In this document: positions 53,645 through 61,336 of the stretch, in pieces
Numbering within the stretch: the first letter of the stretch is position 1
Layout of the letters: the number at the start of each line of letters is the position of its first letter
Source: Nocardioides sp. Root190
Lineage (GTDB): Bacteria; Actinomycetota; Actinomycetes; Propionibacteriales; Nocardioidaceae
Length of the DNA: 64,000 nucleotides
NCBI RefSeq assembly: GCF_001428565.1
Contig: NZ_LMIA01000007.1
Span: forward strand, 124,001-188,000
Reading direction: 5' to 3'
Program-made: the position numbers and the translations under genes
The notes under the pieces: generated by a model
Databases searched by the model: none
Seen by the model: only the letters and a program-made list of their open reading frames with translations
What the model was told of the DNA's origin: nothing

Positions 53645-53977
53645 TCAACGCTGACTCGCACCCTGAGGCCCGCGTCGCCGTGTCGGTGGGTTCAGGTCGA
53701 TCTCTCTCCGAAGGCGCGTCACCTCTGCCTCGAGCGCGATGACCCGCGCGATGCCGGCGATGTTGAGGCCTTCGGCCAGGAGGTCGCGGATGCGCAGGAG
53801 CGTCTCGATGTCGGCGCGGCTGTAGAGGCGGGTTCCTCCGGCACTGCGGTCCGGCTCGAGGAGTCCGCGTCGCTCGTAGACGCGGATGTTCTGGATCTGC
53901 AGTGCCGTCATGTCGGCCGCGACCGAGATCGCGAAGACGCCGCGACGAAAATCCTTGTCGCTCGGGACTTGATTCAT
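53645..53977 (-). CDS. MerR/HspR-like regulator
   Basis: A 110-aa MerR-fold repressor. HTH and wing: [40 protein letters not shown]. The C-terminus is a short coiled coil ([17 protein letters not shown]), giving the size and order of HspR, the heat-shock repressor. It is divergent from an Hsp20 gene, which it probably controls. HspR is usually in the dnaK operon; no canonical HAIR box (CTTGAGT-N7-ACTCAAG) is visible here. Confidence 0.85.
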   Translation of the reverse strand: MNQVPSDKDFRRGVFAISVAADMTALQIQNIRVYERRGLLEPDRSAGGTRLYSRADIETLLRIRDLLAEGLNIAGIARVIALEAEVTRLRREIDLNPPTRRRGPQGASQR

Positions 53978-54055
53978 GGGATCAGATTATCTATAACATT
54001 CATTGCAGATCCAGTACGACCGGCCGATGGCCGGCGATCCAGAGGAGGAAATGTC
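53978..54055. promoter_or_regulatory. AT-rich divergent promoter of merR-like/hsp20
   Basis: A 78-bp region with an AT-rich core GATTATCTATAACATTCATT, providing -10-like elements on both strands, then AGGAGG seven bases before the hsp20 ATG. Confidence 0.55.
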
Positions 54056-54493
54056 ATGTTGCTGCGTACCACCGATCCGTTCCGCGACTTCGACCGGCTC
54101 GCCAGCCAGCTCCTGGGCGCCGGGTCGGGGACGACCAACCGTCCCGCCGTGATGCCGATGGATGCCTGGCGCCAGGGCGACGAGTTCGTCGTGGAGCTCG
54201 ACCTGCCGGGTGCGAGCAGGGAAAGCATCGACATCGATGTCGAGCGCAACGTGCTCACCGTGAGGGCCGAGCGAGTCGCCGGCAACGGTGACTGGCAGTG
54301 CCTGGCTTCGGAGCGCACCCATGGCCAGTTCACCCGCCAGCTCGTCCTGGGCGACAACCTCGACCTCGAGCGGATCGAGGCCGCCTACGACAACGGCGTG
54401 CTGCGCCTGGTGATCCCCGTGGCCGAGAGGGCCAAGCCCCGCAAGATCGAGGTCGGCGGCAACCTCGCCTCTCGGGAGGCCATCGAGGCCTGA
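54056..54493 (+). CDS. Hsp20 small heat-shock chaperone
   Basis: A 145-aa small heat-shock protein. N-terminal [17 protein letters not shown], then the alpha-crystallin domain at about 38-130 ([41 protein letters not shown] ... [25 protein letters not shown]), including the typical GVLRLVIP and the short IEV anchor. It holds unfolding proteins in the cytoplasm. Divergent MerR/HspR-like repressor. Confidence 0.95.
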   Translation: MLLRTTDPFRDFDRLASQLLGAGSGTTNRPAVMPMDAWRQGDEFVVELDLPGASRESIDIDVERNVLTVRAERVAGNGDWQCLASERTHGQFTRQLVLGDNLDLERIEAAYDNGVLRLVIPVAERAKPRKIEVGGNLASREAIEA

Positions 54494-54504
54494 GGCCGGA
54501 CGTG

Positions 54505-54539
54505 CAGGGGGCCGGTGTGCACGCCACGCCGGCCCCCTG
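54505..54539 (+). terminator. hsp20 terminator hairpin
   Basis: CAGGGGGCCGG and CCGGCCCCCTG are perfect 11-bp arms around a 13-nt loop, just after hsp20. Confidence 0.75.
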
Positions 54540-54547
54540 TCGCGCCG

Positions 54548-54808
54548 ATGTCGACCACGGTCGCCACCGGCCAGGCCATCGTGGAAGTGCCGATCACCAT
54601 GGACAGACGGGACAGCCCCACCCCCGAAGCGATGCCCCAGCGCTCCCGTGCGTTTTCGGACCCAGGCGTCGTGACCCGCACGGTCGAGTGTCTCTCGTGC
54701 GGCTCCGCGACCGTCCACGTCAAGGGCAGGGTCACCCACGACCGGCAAGGAGGACTGCTGGTCCAGTGGTGGGACTGCACCGCGTGCGAGGAGGGCGAAG
54801 CCGTCTGA
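54548..54808 (+). CDS. small zinc-ribbon protein
   Basis: An 86-aa protein. Two CxxC pairs (TVECLSCGSATVHV and WWDCTACEEGE) about 28 residues apart form a likely zinc ribbon; the N-terminal 45 residues are probably disordered. No clear SD precedes ATG 54548, and later starts (ATG 54599) would keep the ribbon. It follows the hsp20 terminator, so it is probably read separately. Function unknown. Confidence 0.5.
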   Translation: MSTTVATGQAIVEVPITMDRRDSPTPEAMPQRSRAFSDPGVVTRTVECLSCGSATVHVKGRVTHDRQGGLLVQWWDCTACEEGEAV

Positions 54809-55012
54809 CCTCGGCTGGGGCCGATGAGTGGTTGGACAGGAGGATTCAGTCCACGCAAAGTCCGCAGAACCGCCTGGCGCTACCGATTCCGAGTTCCGGA
54901 GGCGTTGTCGCGCAGACGATTCCAGGAGACGAGGAAGAAGACTTCTCCGAGGGCTGCACATCCGGCGAGCCCGCTGAGGGTGCGACGGGCGGGGTCGCCG
55001 AACTCAGGCCAA

Positions 55013-55031
55013 TGGTCTATAGTCTGGACCA
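55013..55031. promoter_or_regulatory. GntR-type operator, site 1
   Basis: TGGTC-TATAGTCTG-GACCA, 36 bp upstream of the esterase start. It matches the other two sites of the cluster in the pattern GGTC-nAnAGwCTn-GACC. Confidence 0.65.
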
Positions 55032-55066
55032 ACAGGCTTCAAGGTCTCGCAGTGATTGAGGTTCGC

Positions 55067-55996
55067 ATGCCGCTCCACCCCACCGCCCGTCAGCTCCTCG
55101 ATGAGTCTGCGTCGAGCGACCAGCCCAACAGTCACCTTCTTCCCATCGAGGTGGCGCGCGAGAACTTCGAACGGCTCTTCGCCGCGCTCCCCGTCGAGGC
55201 CATCGCTTCGGTGGAGGACCACCTCGCTGTGTCAGGTGACCATGAGATCCCGGTGCGTCTCTACCGGCCGCAGGTCGATGGCCTGCTGCCGATCCTCGTC
55301 TACCTCCACGGCGGAGGCTGGCAGATGGGAAGCATCGACTCCCACGACGGACTGTGCCGGGCGATCGCCAATGCCGCGGGGTGTGCGGTGCTCAGTGTCG
55401 CCTACCGTCGCCCGCCGGAGTTCAAGTTCCCCGTCGCCCCCCACGACTGCTACTCGGCGTTGACCTGGGCCGTCGCGCACGCCGACGAGCTCCGGGTTGA
55501 CGGCTCCAGGATCGCCGTCGCCGGTGACAGTGCAGGCGGCAACCTCGCGGCCGCCGTCAGCCTGCTGGCTCGGGACGACGACGGTCCGCGGCTCGCCTGC
55601 CAGGCGCTCATCTATCCGGCGACGACCTTCGACCTGGAACGCGGGTTCGATCTGGATCTGGAGGGCTACGTCCTCTTCCGTGACGAGGTCCAGTGGCACA
55701 AGGACGCCTACTTCGTCACTCCCGAGGACGCCGCGTCCGACTATGCGTCACCGCTCGACGCAGACCTGGCCGGACTGCCACCGACTCTCGTGATCACCGC
55801 TGGCTACGACCCCTTGGCTGCATCGGGGACCGCCCTGGTGGATCGGCTCGAGGCGCACGGAGTGCTCACGGGGCACCAGCACTTCGAGGGGATGATCCAC
55901 GGCTTCATCCAGTTCCCTCAACTGTTCGACGATGCTTCCACGGCGGTGTCCGGCATCGCAGACCACCTGCGTCGTCACCTCGGCGGTGGCCGATGA
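55067..55996 (+). CDS. HSL-family esterase/lipase
   Basis: A 309-aa alpha/beta hydrolase of the hormone-sensitive-lipase (family IV) group. Oxyanion motif VYLHGGGWQMGS, nucleophile elbow VAGDSAGGNLAAAV, acid Asp in TAGYDPLAASG and His in EGMIHGFIQFP. Cytoplasmic. Start ATG 55067 has GAGG five bases upstream; GTG 55052 is an alternative. Coupled to the SDR downstream (ATGA). In the cluster it would cleave an ester or lactone produced by the monooxygenase at 62.6 kb. Confidence 0.9.
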   Translation: MPLHPTARQLLDESASSDQPNSHLLPIEVARENFERLFAALPVEAIASVEDHLAVSGDHEIPVRLYRPQVDGLLPILVYLHGGGWQMGSIDSHDGLCRAIANAAGCAVLSVAYRRPPEFKFPVAPHDCYSALTWAVAHADELRVDGSRIAVAGDSAGGNLAAAVSLLARDDDGPRLACQALIYPATTFDLERGFDLDLEGYVLFRDEVQWHKDAYFVTPEDAASDYASPLDADLAGLPPTLVITAGYDPLAASGTALVDRLEAHGVLTGHQHFEGMIHGFIQFPQLFDDASTAVSGIADHLRRHLGGGR

Positions 55997-56775
55997 ACGA
56001 GTTCGCGGGGCGAACCGCCGTTGTCACGGGCGCAGGCGGAGGGATGGGTCTCGCCATCGCGCAGGACCTGGCTGGTCTGGGTGCCCACGTGGTGGCGGTT
56101 GACGTGAAGGAGCCGCCGGCCGGGCTTCCGCATGCCGTGACCTATGTCCAGGCCGACATCTCTGATCCGACGGCGGGCCCGCGGGCCGTGGCCATCGCGC
56201 AGGAGGCGTCGCTCGATGGCACGGTCGACATGCTCGTCAACGCTGCAGGCGTGGCCTGGTTCACGGATCCCGGTCTCCCGCCGCCGCCCCTGGCAGACGG
56301 GTCCATCGCCGACATCACTCCTGAGGCGTGGAAGCGCGTGCTGGACATCAACCTGACGGGCTCGATGCTCATGGCACGAGCCGCTCTACCGGTGATGCGC
56401 GCTCATGGTTCTGGCGTCATGGTCCACATCGCGAGCATCGCGGGTCTCCGCCTCGCTGACGGCTCACTCGATGCCTACCAGGTCTCGAAGGCCGGGTTGA
56501 TCAGTCTTTCCCGGGCGCTGGCCGCGCAGTACGGTCCCGACGGCATTCGCTCGAACACGGTGTGCCCCGGGGCCATCGTGACGCCCATGATCGCCGGAAT
56601 GTATGAGAACGATCCCGGACGGGAGGCCTCGATGGCGTCCCGCGTGCCCCTTCGGCGGGTGGGTACGACGGCCGACGTGTGCTCGGCGGTCCGCTACCTG
56701 CTGTCGGACGGCGCCTCATTCGTGACGGGCACCGACCTCGTTGTTGACGGCGGCTGGCTCACCAACATGGGATGA
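55993..56775 (+). CDS. short-chain dehydrogenase/reductase
   Basis: A 260-aa classical SDR. Cofactor motif TGAGGGMGLAIAQDLAGLG, D in VVAVDVKE (NAD preference), NAAG, catalytic Ser in HIASIAG, and Tyr/Lys in YQVSKAGLI. It ends with the family-typical TGTDLVVDGGW. Second gene of the esterase operon; converges on the GntR gene. A role in oxidising an alcohol to a ketone is inferred. Confidence 0.9.
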   Translation: MNEFAGRTAVVTGAGGGMGLAIAQDLAGLGAHVVAVDVKEPPAGLPHAVTYVQADISDPTAGPRAVAIAQEASLDGTVDMLVNAAGVAWFTDPGLPPPPLADGSIADITPEAWKRVLDINLTGSMLMARAALPVMRAHGSGVMVHIASIAGLRLADGSLDAYQVSKAGLISLSRALAAQYGPDGIRSNTVCPGAIVTPMIAGMYENDPGREASMASRVPLRRVGTTADVCSAVRYLLSDGASFVTGTDLVVDGGWLTNMG

Positions 56776-56813
56776 GGGTCTGGGTCCCGACGGATGGGCG
56801 AGTTGCGACGCTG

Positions 56814-57545
56814 TCAGCGACTCAGCCACGACTCGATCGTGTGTCGCGTCTCGTTGATGTGCGCGGCCATGGCTGAGGCGGCAGCGTCGGCGTCCTTGGC
56901 GCGAACCGCGCTCAGGATCTCGGCGTGGTGGTCGTTGGCGTTGTCCTCGATGTGGCCGAAGATCGCGCCGACGGGCAGCCACATCCGCTGCCGGCCCTGG
57001 GCGACGGCCTCCAGCAACTGCTGGTTCCCCGAGGCCTCGGCGATGCCGAGGTGGAACGCGGAGTCGAGCAGCTGGAACTCCGTGACGTGGCCCGTCGACT
57101 CGTCCTCGCGCCCCGCCTTGATGGCGTCGTCCATCCGGGTGACGAGGTCGGCCAGCTTCGGCAGGTCCGCCGCCTTGCGACGCTCGGCGGCGAGCTTGGC
57201 GGCGCCCGTCTCGACGATGACCCGGTAGTCGAACGCGTCCCGCACGGCCACCTTGTTGCGCTTCAGCTCCAGGCGGGCCTCGGCGGCGTTGTAGGTGGGT
57301 TCGAGGACCAGGAACCCGCCACCCCGGCCGCGGCGCACCGAGATGCGGCCTTCGCGCTCGAGTACGGCGATGGCAGCGCGCACCGTGGTGCGCGAGACAT
57401 CGAGCATCTCGGCGAGGTCCCGCTCGGCGGGCAGCCGATCGCCGGGGCGGAACTGCCCGGAGTCCATGGAACGCCTGATCTGGTCCAGGACCAGCTCGTG
57501 CGCGGCGATCTGCCGGATCGGCCCCAGGTTCGGGTGCTCGGACAC
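56814..57545 (-). CDS. FadR-type GntR regulator
   Basis: A 243-aa regulator. N-terminal winged HTH (VLDQIRRSMDSGQFRPGDRLPAERDLAEMLDVSRTTVRAAI) and an FCD ligand domain (YRVIVETGAAKLAAERR, FHLGIAEASGNQQLLEAV, DHHAEILSAV with metal-site His/Asp residues). GTG 57545 is preferred because GAGGAG lies 6 nt upstream; GTG 57551 would abut the SD. It is divergent from the acyl-CoA ligase, with operator site 2 between them, and is the likely regulator of the cluster. Confidence 0.92.
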   Translation of the reverse strand: MSEHPNLGPIRQIAAHELVLDQIRRSMDSGQFRPGDRLPAERDLAEMLDVSRTTVRAAIAVLEREGRISVRRGRGGGFLVLEPTYNAAEARLELKRNKVAVRDAFDYRVIVETGAAKLAAERRKAADLPKLADLVTRMDDAIKAGREDESTGHVTEFQLLDSAFHLGIAEASGNQQLLEAVAQGRQRMWLPVGAIFGHIEDNANDHHAEILSAVRAKDADAAASAMAAHINETRHTIESWLSR

Positions 57546-57630
57546 TGACACCTCCTCGTCATGCGCAGGCTACTGCATGAGAGGTCTCGGGCTGCGCCTC
57601 TGCGGGCGTCTGTTGCGAATAAGGTCTATG

Positions 57631-57647
57631 GGTCTTGTCTTTAGTCC
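57631..57647. promoter_or_regulatory. GntR-type operator, site 2 (reverse orientation)
   Basis: Read on the minus strand this is GGAC-TAAAGACAA-GACC, matching site 3 at 14 of 17 positions. It lies between the divergent gntR and CoA-ligase genes. A second overlapping half-site AGGTCTATG begins at 57622. Confidence 0.6.
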
Positions 57648-57701
57648 AATAACTCCGTAGCGTCAGACCAGCAAGGTTCGAATCGGCCCCGCGGAGATGC
57701 G

Positions 57702-59222
57702 ATGTTCTATCCACTGACGATCAATGACTTCATCGATCGTGCGGTCACGGTCTTCCCTGACCGCACGGCGGTCCACGACGACCCGCTGGCTCCGGTCGGC
57801 TGGGAGCCGCTCACCTACCGCCAGGTCGCGGAGCGTGCACGTTCCCTTGCTGCTTCGTTGGACGCACTGGGGCTTCCGGTCGGGGCGAGGGTGGCCGTTC
57901 TGTCCCAGAACTCGTCGCGCCTGTTGACCAGCTTCTACGGCGTGAGCGGTTTCGGGCGGGTCCTGGTGCCCGTGAACTTCAGGCTCACGGCTGCCGAGGT
58001 CAGGTACATCGTCGAGCACAGCGGCGCCGAGGTGCTCCTCGTCGACCCCTCGCTGCGTGACGTCGCCGAGCAGGTCGGCTGCCGCCACACGTTCGTGTTC
58101 GGCGAGGACGACGAACAGCTGTGGACGCGTACAGACGCGCCCCGGCCGTGGGACGGCGACGAGTCGGCCACGGCGACGATCAACTACACGTCAGGCACCA
58201 CGGCGCGGCCCAAGGGCGTCCAGCTCACTCATCGCAACCTCTGGCTCAATGCCGTCACCTTCGGATGGCACCTGGGTGTCGCCGAGTCCGAGGTCTACCT
58301 CCACACGCTCCCCATGTTCCACGCCAACGGTTGGGGAATGCCGTACGCCATCACCGGCTTCGGCGGCACCCACGTCGTCCTCCGCCAGGTCGACGGTGCG
58401 GAGATCCTCCGCCGGGTCGCCGAGCACGGCGTGACCCTGATGTGCGCGGCTCCGGCAGTGCTCTCCGCCGTGCTCGAGGCAGCACGCGGCTGGGAGGGCG
58501 AGATCCCCGGACGCCAACGCGTCCGCGTCGTCGTCGCAGGGGCGCCGCCTCCGACGCGCCTGATCGAACGGATCCGGAACGATCTCGGGTGGGAGTTCAT
58601 CCAGATCTACGGTCTCACCGAGACCTCGCCCTTTCTCACGATGTCGCGCATGCGTGAGGAGTGGCGGCCACTGCCGGGCGAGGAGCAGGCGCGTCTCCTC
58701 GGCCGTGCGGGAGCGCCTGCGATCGGCGTACGCGTCGCCATCGCAGGCGACGGCGAGGTCCTCGTGGCCAGCAACCACAACCTCGAGGCCTACTGGCAGA
58801 ACCCCGAGGAGACGGAGCGGGCCCAGGAGGGTGGCGTCTTCCACACCGGTGACGGCGGATCGTTCGCTGACGGCTGTCTGACGATCAAGGACCGCAAGAA
58901 GGACGTCATCGTGACGGGCGGCGAGAACGTGTCGTCGATCGAGGTCGAGGACGTCCTCGCCAGCCACCCGGCGGTGGCGGAGGCGGCCGTCATCGGGATC
59001 CCGGACGAGAAGTGGGGCGAGCTCGTCACCGCGTTGGTCGTCACCACCGCTGACGTGAGCGAGGAAGAGCTCATCGCGCACTGCAGGGCGCGGCTCGCCG
59101 GCTACAAGACGCCGAAGCGCATCGACTTCCGGGCCGAGCTGGCGCGGACCGCCACCGGAAAGCTGCAGAAGTTCAAGCTGCGCCAGGACTTCTGGAGCGA
59201 TCGGGACAGGCAAGTCAACTAG
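57702..59222 (+). CDS. acyl-CoA synthetase (AMP-forming)
   Basis: A 506-aa ANL-superfamily ligase that activates a carboxylic acid to its CoA thioester. Motifs: INYTSGTTARPKGVQLTH (P-loop), YGLTETSP, HTGDGG with DRKKDVIVTGGENVSS hinge, and the C-terminal Lys in GKLQKFKLRQDF. ATG 57702 with GGAG. Preceded by operator site 2. The acid is likely the product of the ring-cleaving or ester-cleaving steps of the cluster. Followed by 136 bp without a clear terminator. Confidence 0.92.
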   Translation: MFYPLTINDFIDRAVTVFPDRTAVHDDPLAPVGWEPLTYRQVAERARSLAASLDALGLPVGARVAVLSQNSSRLLTSFYGVSGFGRVLVPVNFRLTAAEVRYIVEHSGAEVLLVDPSLRDVAEQVGCRHTFVFGEDDEQLWTRTDAPRPWDGDESATATINYTSGTTARPKGVQLTHRNLWLNAVTFGWHLGVAESEVYLHTLPMFHANGWGMPYAITGFGGTHVVLRQVDGAEILRRVAEHGVTLMCAAPAVLSAVLEAARGWEGEIPGRQRVRVVVAGAPPPTRLIERIRNDLGWEFIQIYGLTETSPFLTMSRMREEWRPLPGEEQARLLGRAGAPAIGVRVAIAGDGEVLVASNHNLEAYWQNPEETERAQEGGVFHTGDGGSFADGCLTIKDRKKDVIVTGGENVSSIEVEDVLASHPAVAEAAVIGIPDEKWGELVTALVVTTADVSEEELIAHCRARLAGYKTPKRIDFRAELARTATGKLQKFKLRQDFWSDRDRQVN

Positions 59223-59295
59223 GGCTCTCGTCCCCCAAGGCACTCAGCCTCCGTCGAACTGCTCGTCGAGCTGTGGCGGAGCGGCAGCGCGAAAA

Positions 59296-59322
59296 AGGTC
59301 TGTTGAACGAGTCAACAGACCT
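59296..59322. promoter_or_regulatory. 27-bp perfect inverted repeat before SDR operon
   Basis: AGGTCTGTTGA, a 5-nt spacer ACGAG and TCAACAGACCT: perfect 11-bp arms, 36 bp before the GTG of the next operon. It shares only the outer GGTC...GACC with the three GntR-type sites, so a different regulator, or the same one with a different footprint, may bind. Confidence 0.65.
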
Positions 59323-59358
59323 ATGCCCGACGGCATCACTCTACAGAAAGGCACCACA

Positions 59359-60078
59359 GTGACTGGCACAGTCATCGTCACCGGCGGCGGCGGGGTCATC
59401 GGCCGCGCCATCTGCGCGCGACTCGCGGGGAGTGGCTACACGCCCGTCGCCGCCGATCTCGAGGCAGCAGTGCCCGAGAGCGCCTCGTCCTTCGAGCACG
59501 ACTTCGTCGTCATGGACGTCACCTCGACCGAGTCGATCCGCGCCGCCGTCGCGGCGGTGGTGCGTGAAGACGAGACCATCGCCGGGGTCGTGAACTGCGC
59601 CGGAATCCTGCGCGACTCCTTCGTCGGTGAGCTCGATGAGGCGAAGCTCGATCTGATGTTCCAGGTGAACATCGCCGGGATGGCCAGGGTGGTGGAGGCG
59701 ACCGCGGACCTGATTCGTGTGGGCGGCTCGATCGTCAATGTCGGGTCCCTGACCGGGCATTTCGGCCGCTTCACCGGAGCATCGGTGTACGGCGCCACGA
59801 AGGCAGGCATCGCGGCGTACACCCGCTACCTCGCCGCCGAGCTGGCTCCCCGCGGTATCCGCGTCAACAACGTCGCGCCCGGTGTCATCCGTGCCCCCAT
59901 GAGTCCCTCCATGGCCAGGGTCTCAGGTGGTGAGGAGGCCTCGGCGGCCCACGCCATGCTCAAGCGGATCGGCGAGCCTCATGAGGTCGCGGAGGTCGTC
60001 GAGTTCTTCGTCTCTCCCCGCTCCTCCTTCGTGACGGGCCAGACCCTGCTGGTCGACGGTGGCGTCGTCGCATGGTGA
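59359..60078 (+). CDS. short-chain dehydrogenase/reductase
   Basis: A 239-aa SDR of FabG-like length. Cofactor motif VTGGGGVIGRAICARLAG, D in PVAADLEA (NAD), NCAG in VVNCAGIL, catalytic Ser in NVGSLTG, and Tyr/Lys in YGATKAGIA. GTG 59359 follows AAAGG; ATG 59323 overlaps the palindrome end and is less likely. Overlaps the DUF1116 gene by 7 nt, so the two and the GS-like gene form one unit. Confidence 0.9.
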   Translation: MTGTVIVTGGGGVIGRAICARLAGSGYTPVAADLEAAVPESASSFEHDFVVMDVTSTESIRAAVAAVVREDETIAGVVNCAGILRDSFVGELDEAKLDLMFQVNIAGMARVVEATADLIRVGGSIVNVGSLTGHFGRFTGASVYGATKAGIAAYTRYLAAELAPRGIRVNNVAPGVIRAPMSPSMARVSGGEEASAAHAMLKRIGEPHEVAEVVEFFVSPRSSFVTGQTLLVDGGVVAW

Positions 60079-61334
60079 CCGCGACCGCGACCGAAACGGC
60101 GACCACGGTGGAGGAGGCCAATGCCGAGTCCTTCCGGCGACTGGACGCGGCCGACCCCTGGGTGGTCGACGTGGCGCCGGCCCGCGACGTGATTCCCGGG
60201 TACGACGCCAACCTCGTCCTCACTTCAGGCGCCCCGATGGCCTGGGAGGAGTACGTCGGTGGACAGCGGGAGGCGCTCATCGGCGGTGCCCTGTTCGAGG
60301 GACTCGCTGAGACCCGCGAGGAGGCGATCGCGGGCTTCGCCTCCGGTGCGATCCGGATCGGCGCGTGCCACGACTACGACGCCGTCGGCTCACTGGCTGG
60401 GATCTACACAGCATCGATGCCCGTGTTCGTGGTGGAGAACCGGGACCTGGGCAATGTCGGTTTCTGCAACTTCTACGAGGGCAAGGAGCCGCGGCGGCTC
60501 AACTACGGCTGCTACGACGAGGGCGTCCACGAGCGTCTGCTGCACGTCAACACGGTGCTCGCTCCCGTGGTGGGGGAGGCGATCCGACGTCGGGGCGGCA
60601 TCCCGCTGAAGTCGCTGATCGCCCGCGCCCTTCGAATGGGCGACGAGGTGCACAGCCGCAACGCGGCGGCGTCGATGCTCTTCAACCGCGAGATCCTCCC
60701 GGCCGTCCTGGACATGGTGCACGACGACGTCCCCGGCGTCCGCGAGACGATGGTGCACCTCGCCGAGAACGACTACTTCTTCCTCCGGCTCTCCATGGCG
60801 GCCGCGAAGGTCTCTGCCGATGCGATGGTCGTCCCTGGATCGACGCTGGTGTCCGCCATGGCCTTCAGCTGCCGGGGCTTCGCGATCAGGCTCGCCGGAC
60901 TCGGCGGACGGTGGTTCGAGGGGCCGCCGCCTATCCACGAGGGCAAGCTCTTCGCGGGCCACACCGAGGACGAGATCACCTGGATGGGTGGGGAGTCGCC
61001 GATCACCGAGACGGTGGGCCTCGGCGGCTTTGCGCAGGCCTGTGCCCTCACCCTCCAGGAGTACCAGGGCGGCTCGGCCGAGGTGATGATCGAGCGCAAT
61101 CTCCAGATGTACGCGATCACCCACGGCGAGAGCTCCAGCTACCGGATCCCGCTCTTCGACTTCCGCGGGACGCCGACCGCCGTGGACGCGCGCAAGGTCC
61201 TGGCGACGGGCATCACCCCCGTCATGGACGTCGGTCTCGCCGGTCGCGACGGCGGCCAGATCGGTGCGGGCATCATCCGGGCACCACGGGAGTGCTTCGA
61301 GCTGGCCCTCGCTGCGCTCGAGACATCGGCCTGA
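60072..61334 (+). CDS. DUF1116 (YlbE/AllG-like) protein
   Basis: A 420-aa protein matching the DUF1116 family of which E. coli YlbE is the known member. Features: GYDANLVLTSGAPMAWEEYVGGQREALIGGALFEG, IGACHDYDAVGSLAGIYTASMPVFVVEN, NVGFCNFYEGKEPRRLNYGCYDEGVHERL, GDEVHSRNAAASMLFNREI and RGFAIRLAGLGGRWFEGPP. In E. coli the protein works with YlbF and FdrA in oxamate carbamoyl transfer in allantoin use. No FdrA or YlbF partner is in this window. It overlaps the SDR and lies 2 nt from the GS-like gene. Role here unknown. Confidence 0.85.
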   Translation: MVTATATETATTVEEANAESFRRLDAADPWVVDVAPARDVIPGYDANLVLTSGAPMAWEEYVGGQREALIGGALFEGLAETREEAIAGFASGAIRIGACHDYDAVGSLAGIYTASMPVFVVENRDLGNVGFCNFYEGKEPRRLNYGCYDEGVHERLLHVNTVLAPVVGEAIRRRGGIPLKSLIARALRMGDEVHSRNAAASMLFNREILPAVLDMVHDDVPGVRETMVHLAENDYFFLRLSMAAAKVSADAMVVPGSTLVSAMAFSCRGFAIRLAGLGGRWFEGPPPIHEGKLFAGHTEDEITWMGGESPITETVGLGGFAQACALTLQEYQGGSAEVMIERNLQMYAITHGESSSYRIPLFDFRGTPTAVDARKVLATGITPVMDVGLAGRDGGQIGAGIIRAPRECFELALAALETSA

Positions 61335-61336
61335 CG

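Noticed and set aside
54809..55012. Possible small gene between the zinc-ribbon protein and the esterase operon
   Set aside because: Open frames here have no SD and no protein-like composition; nothing beyond the operator at 55013 is supported.
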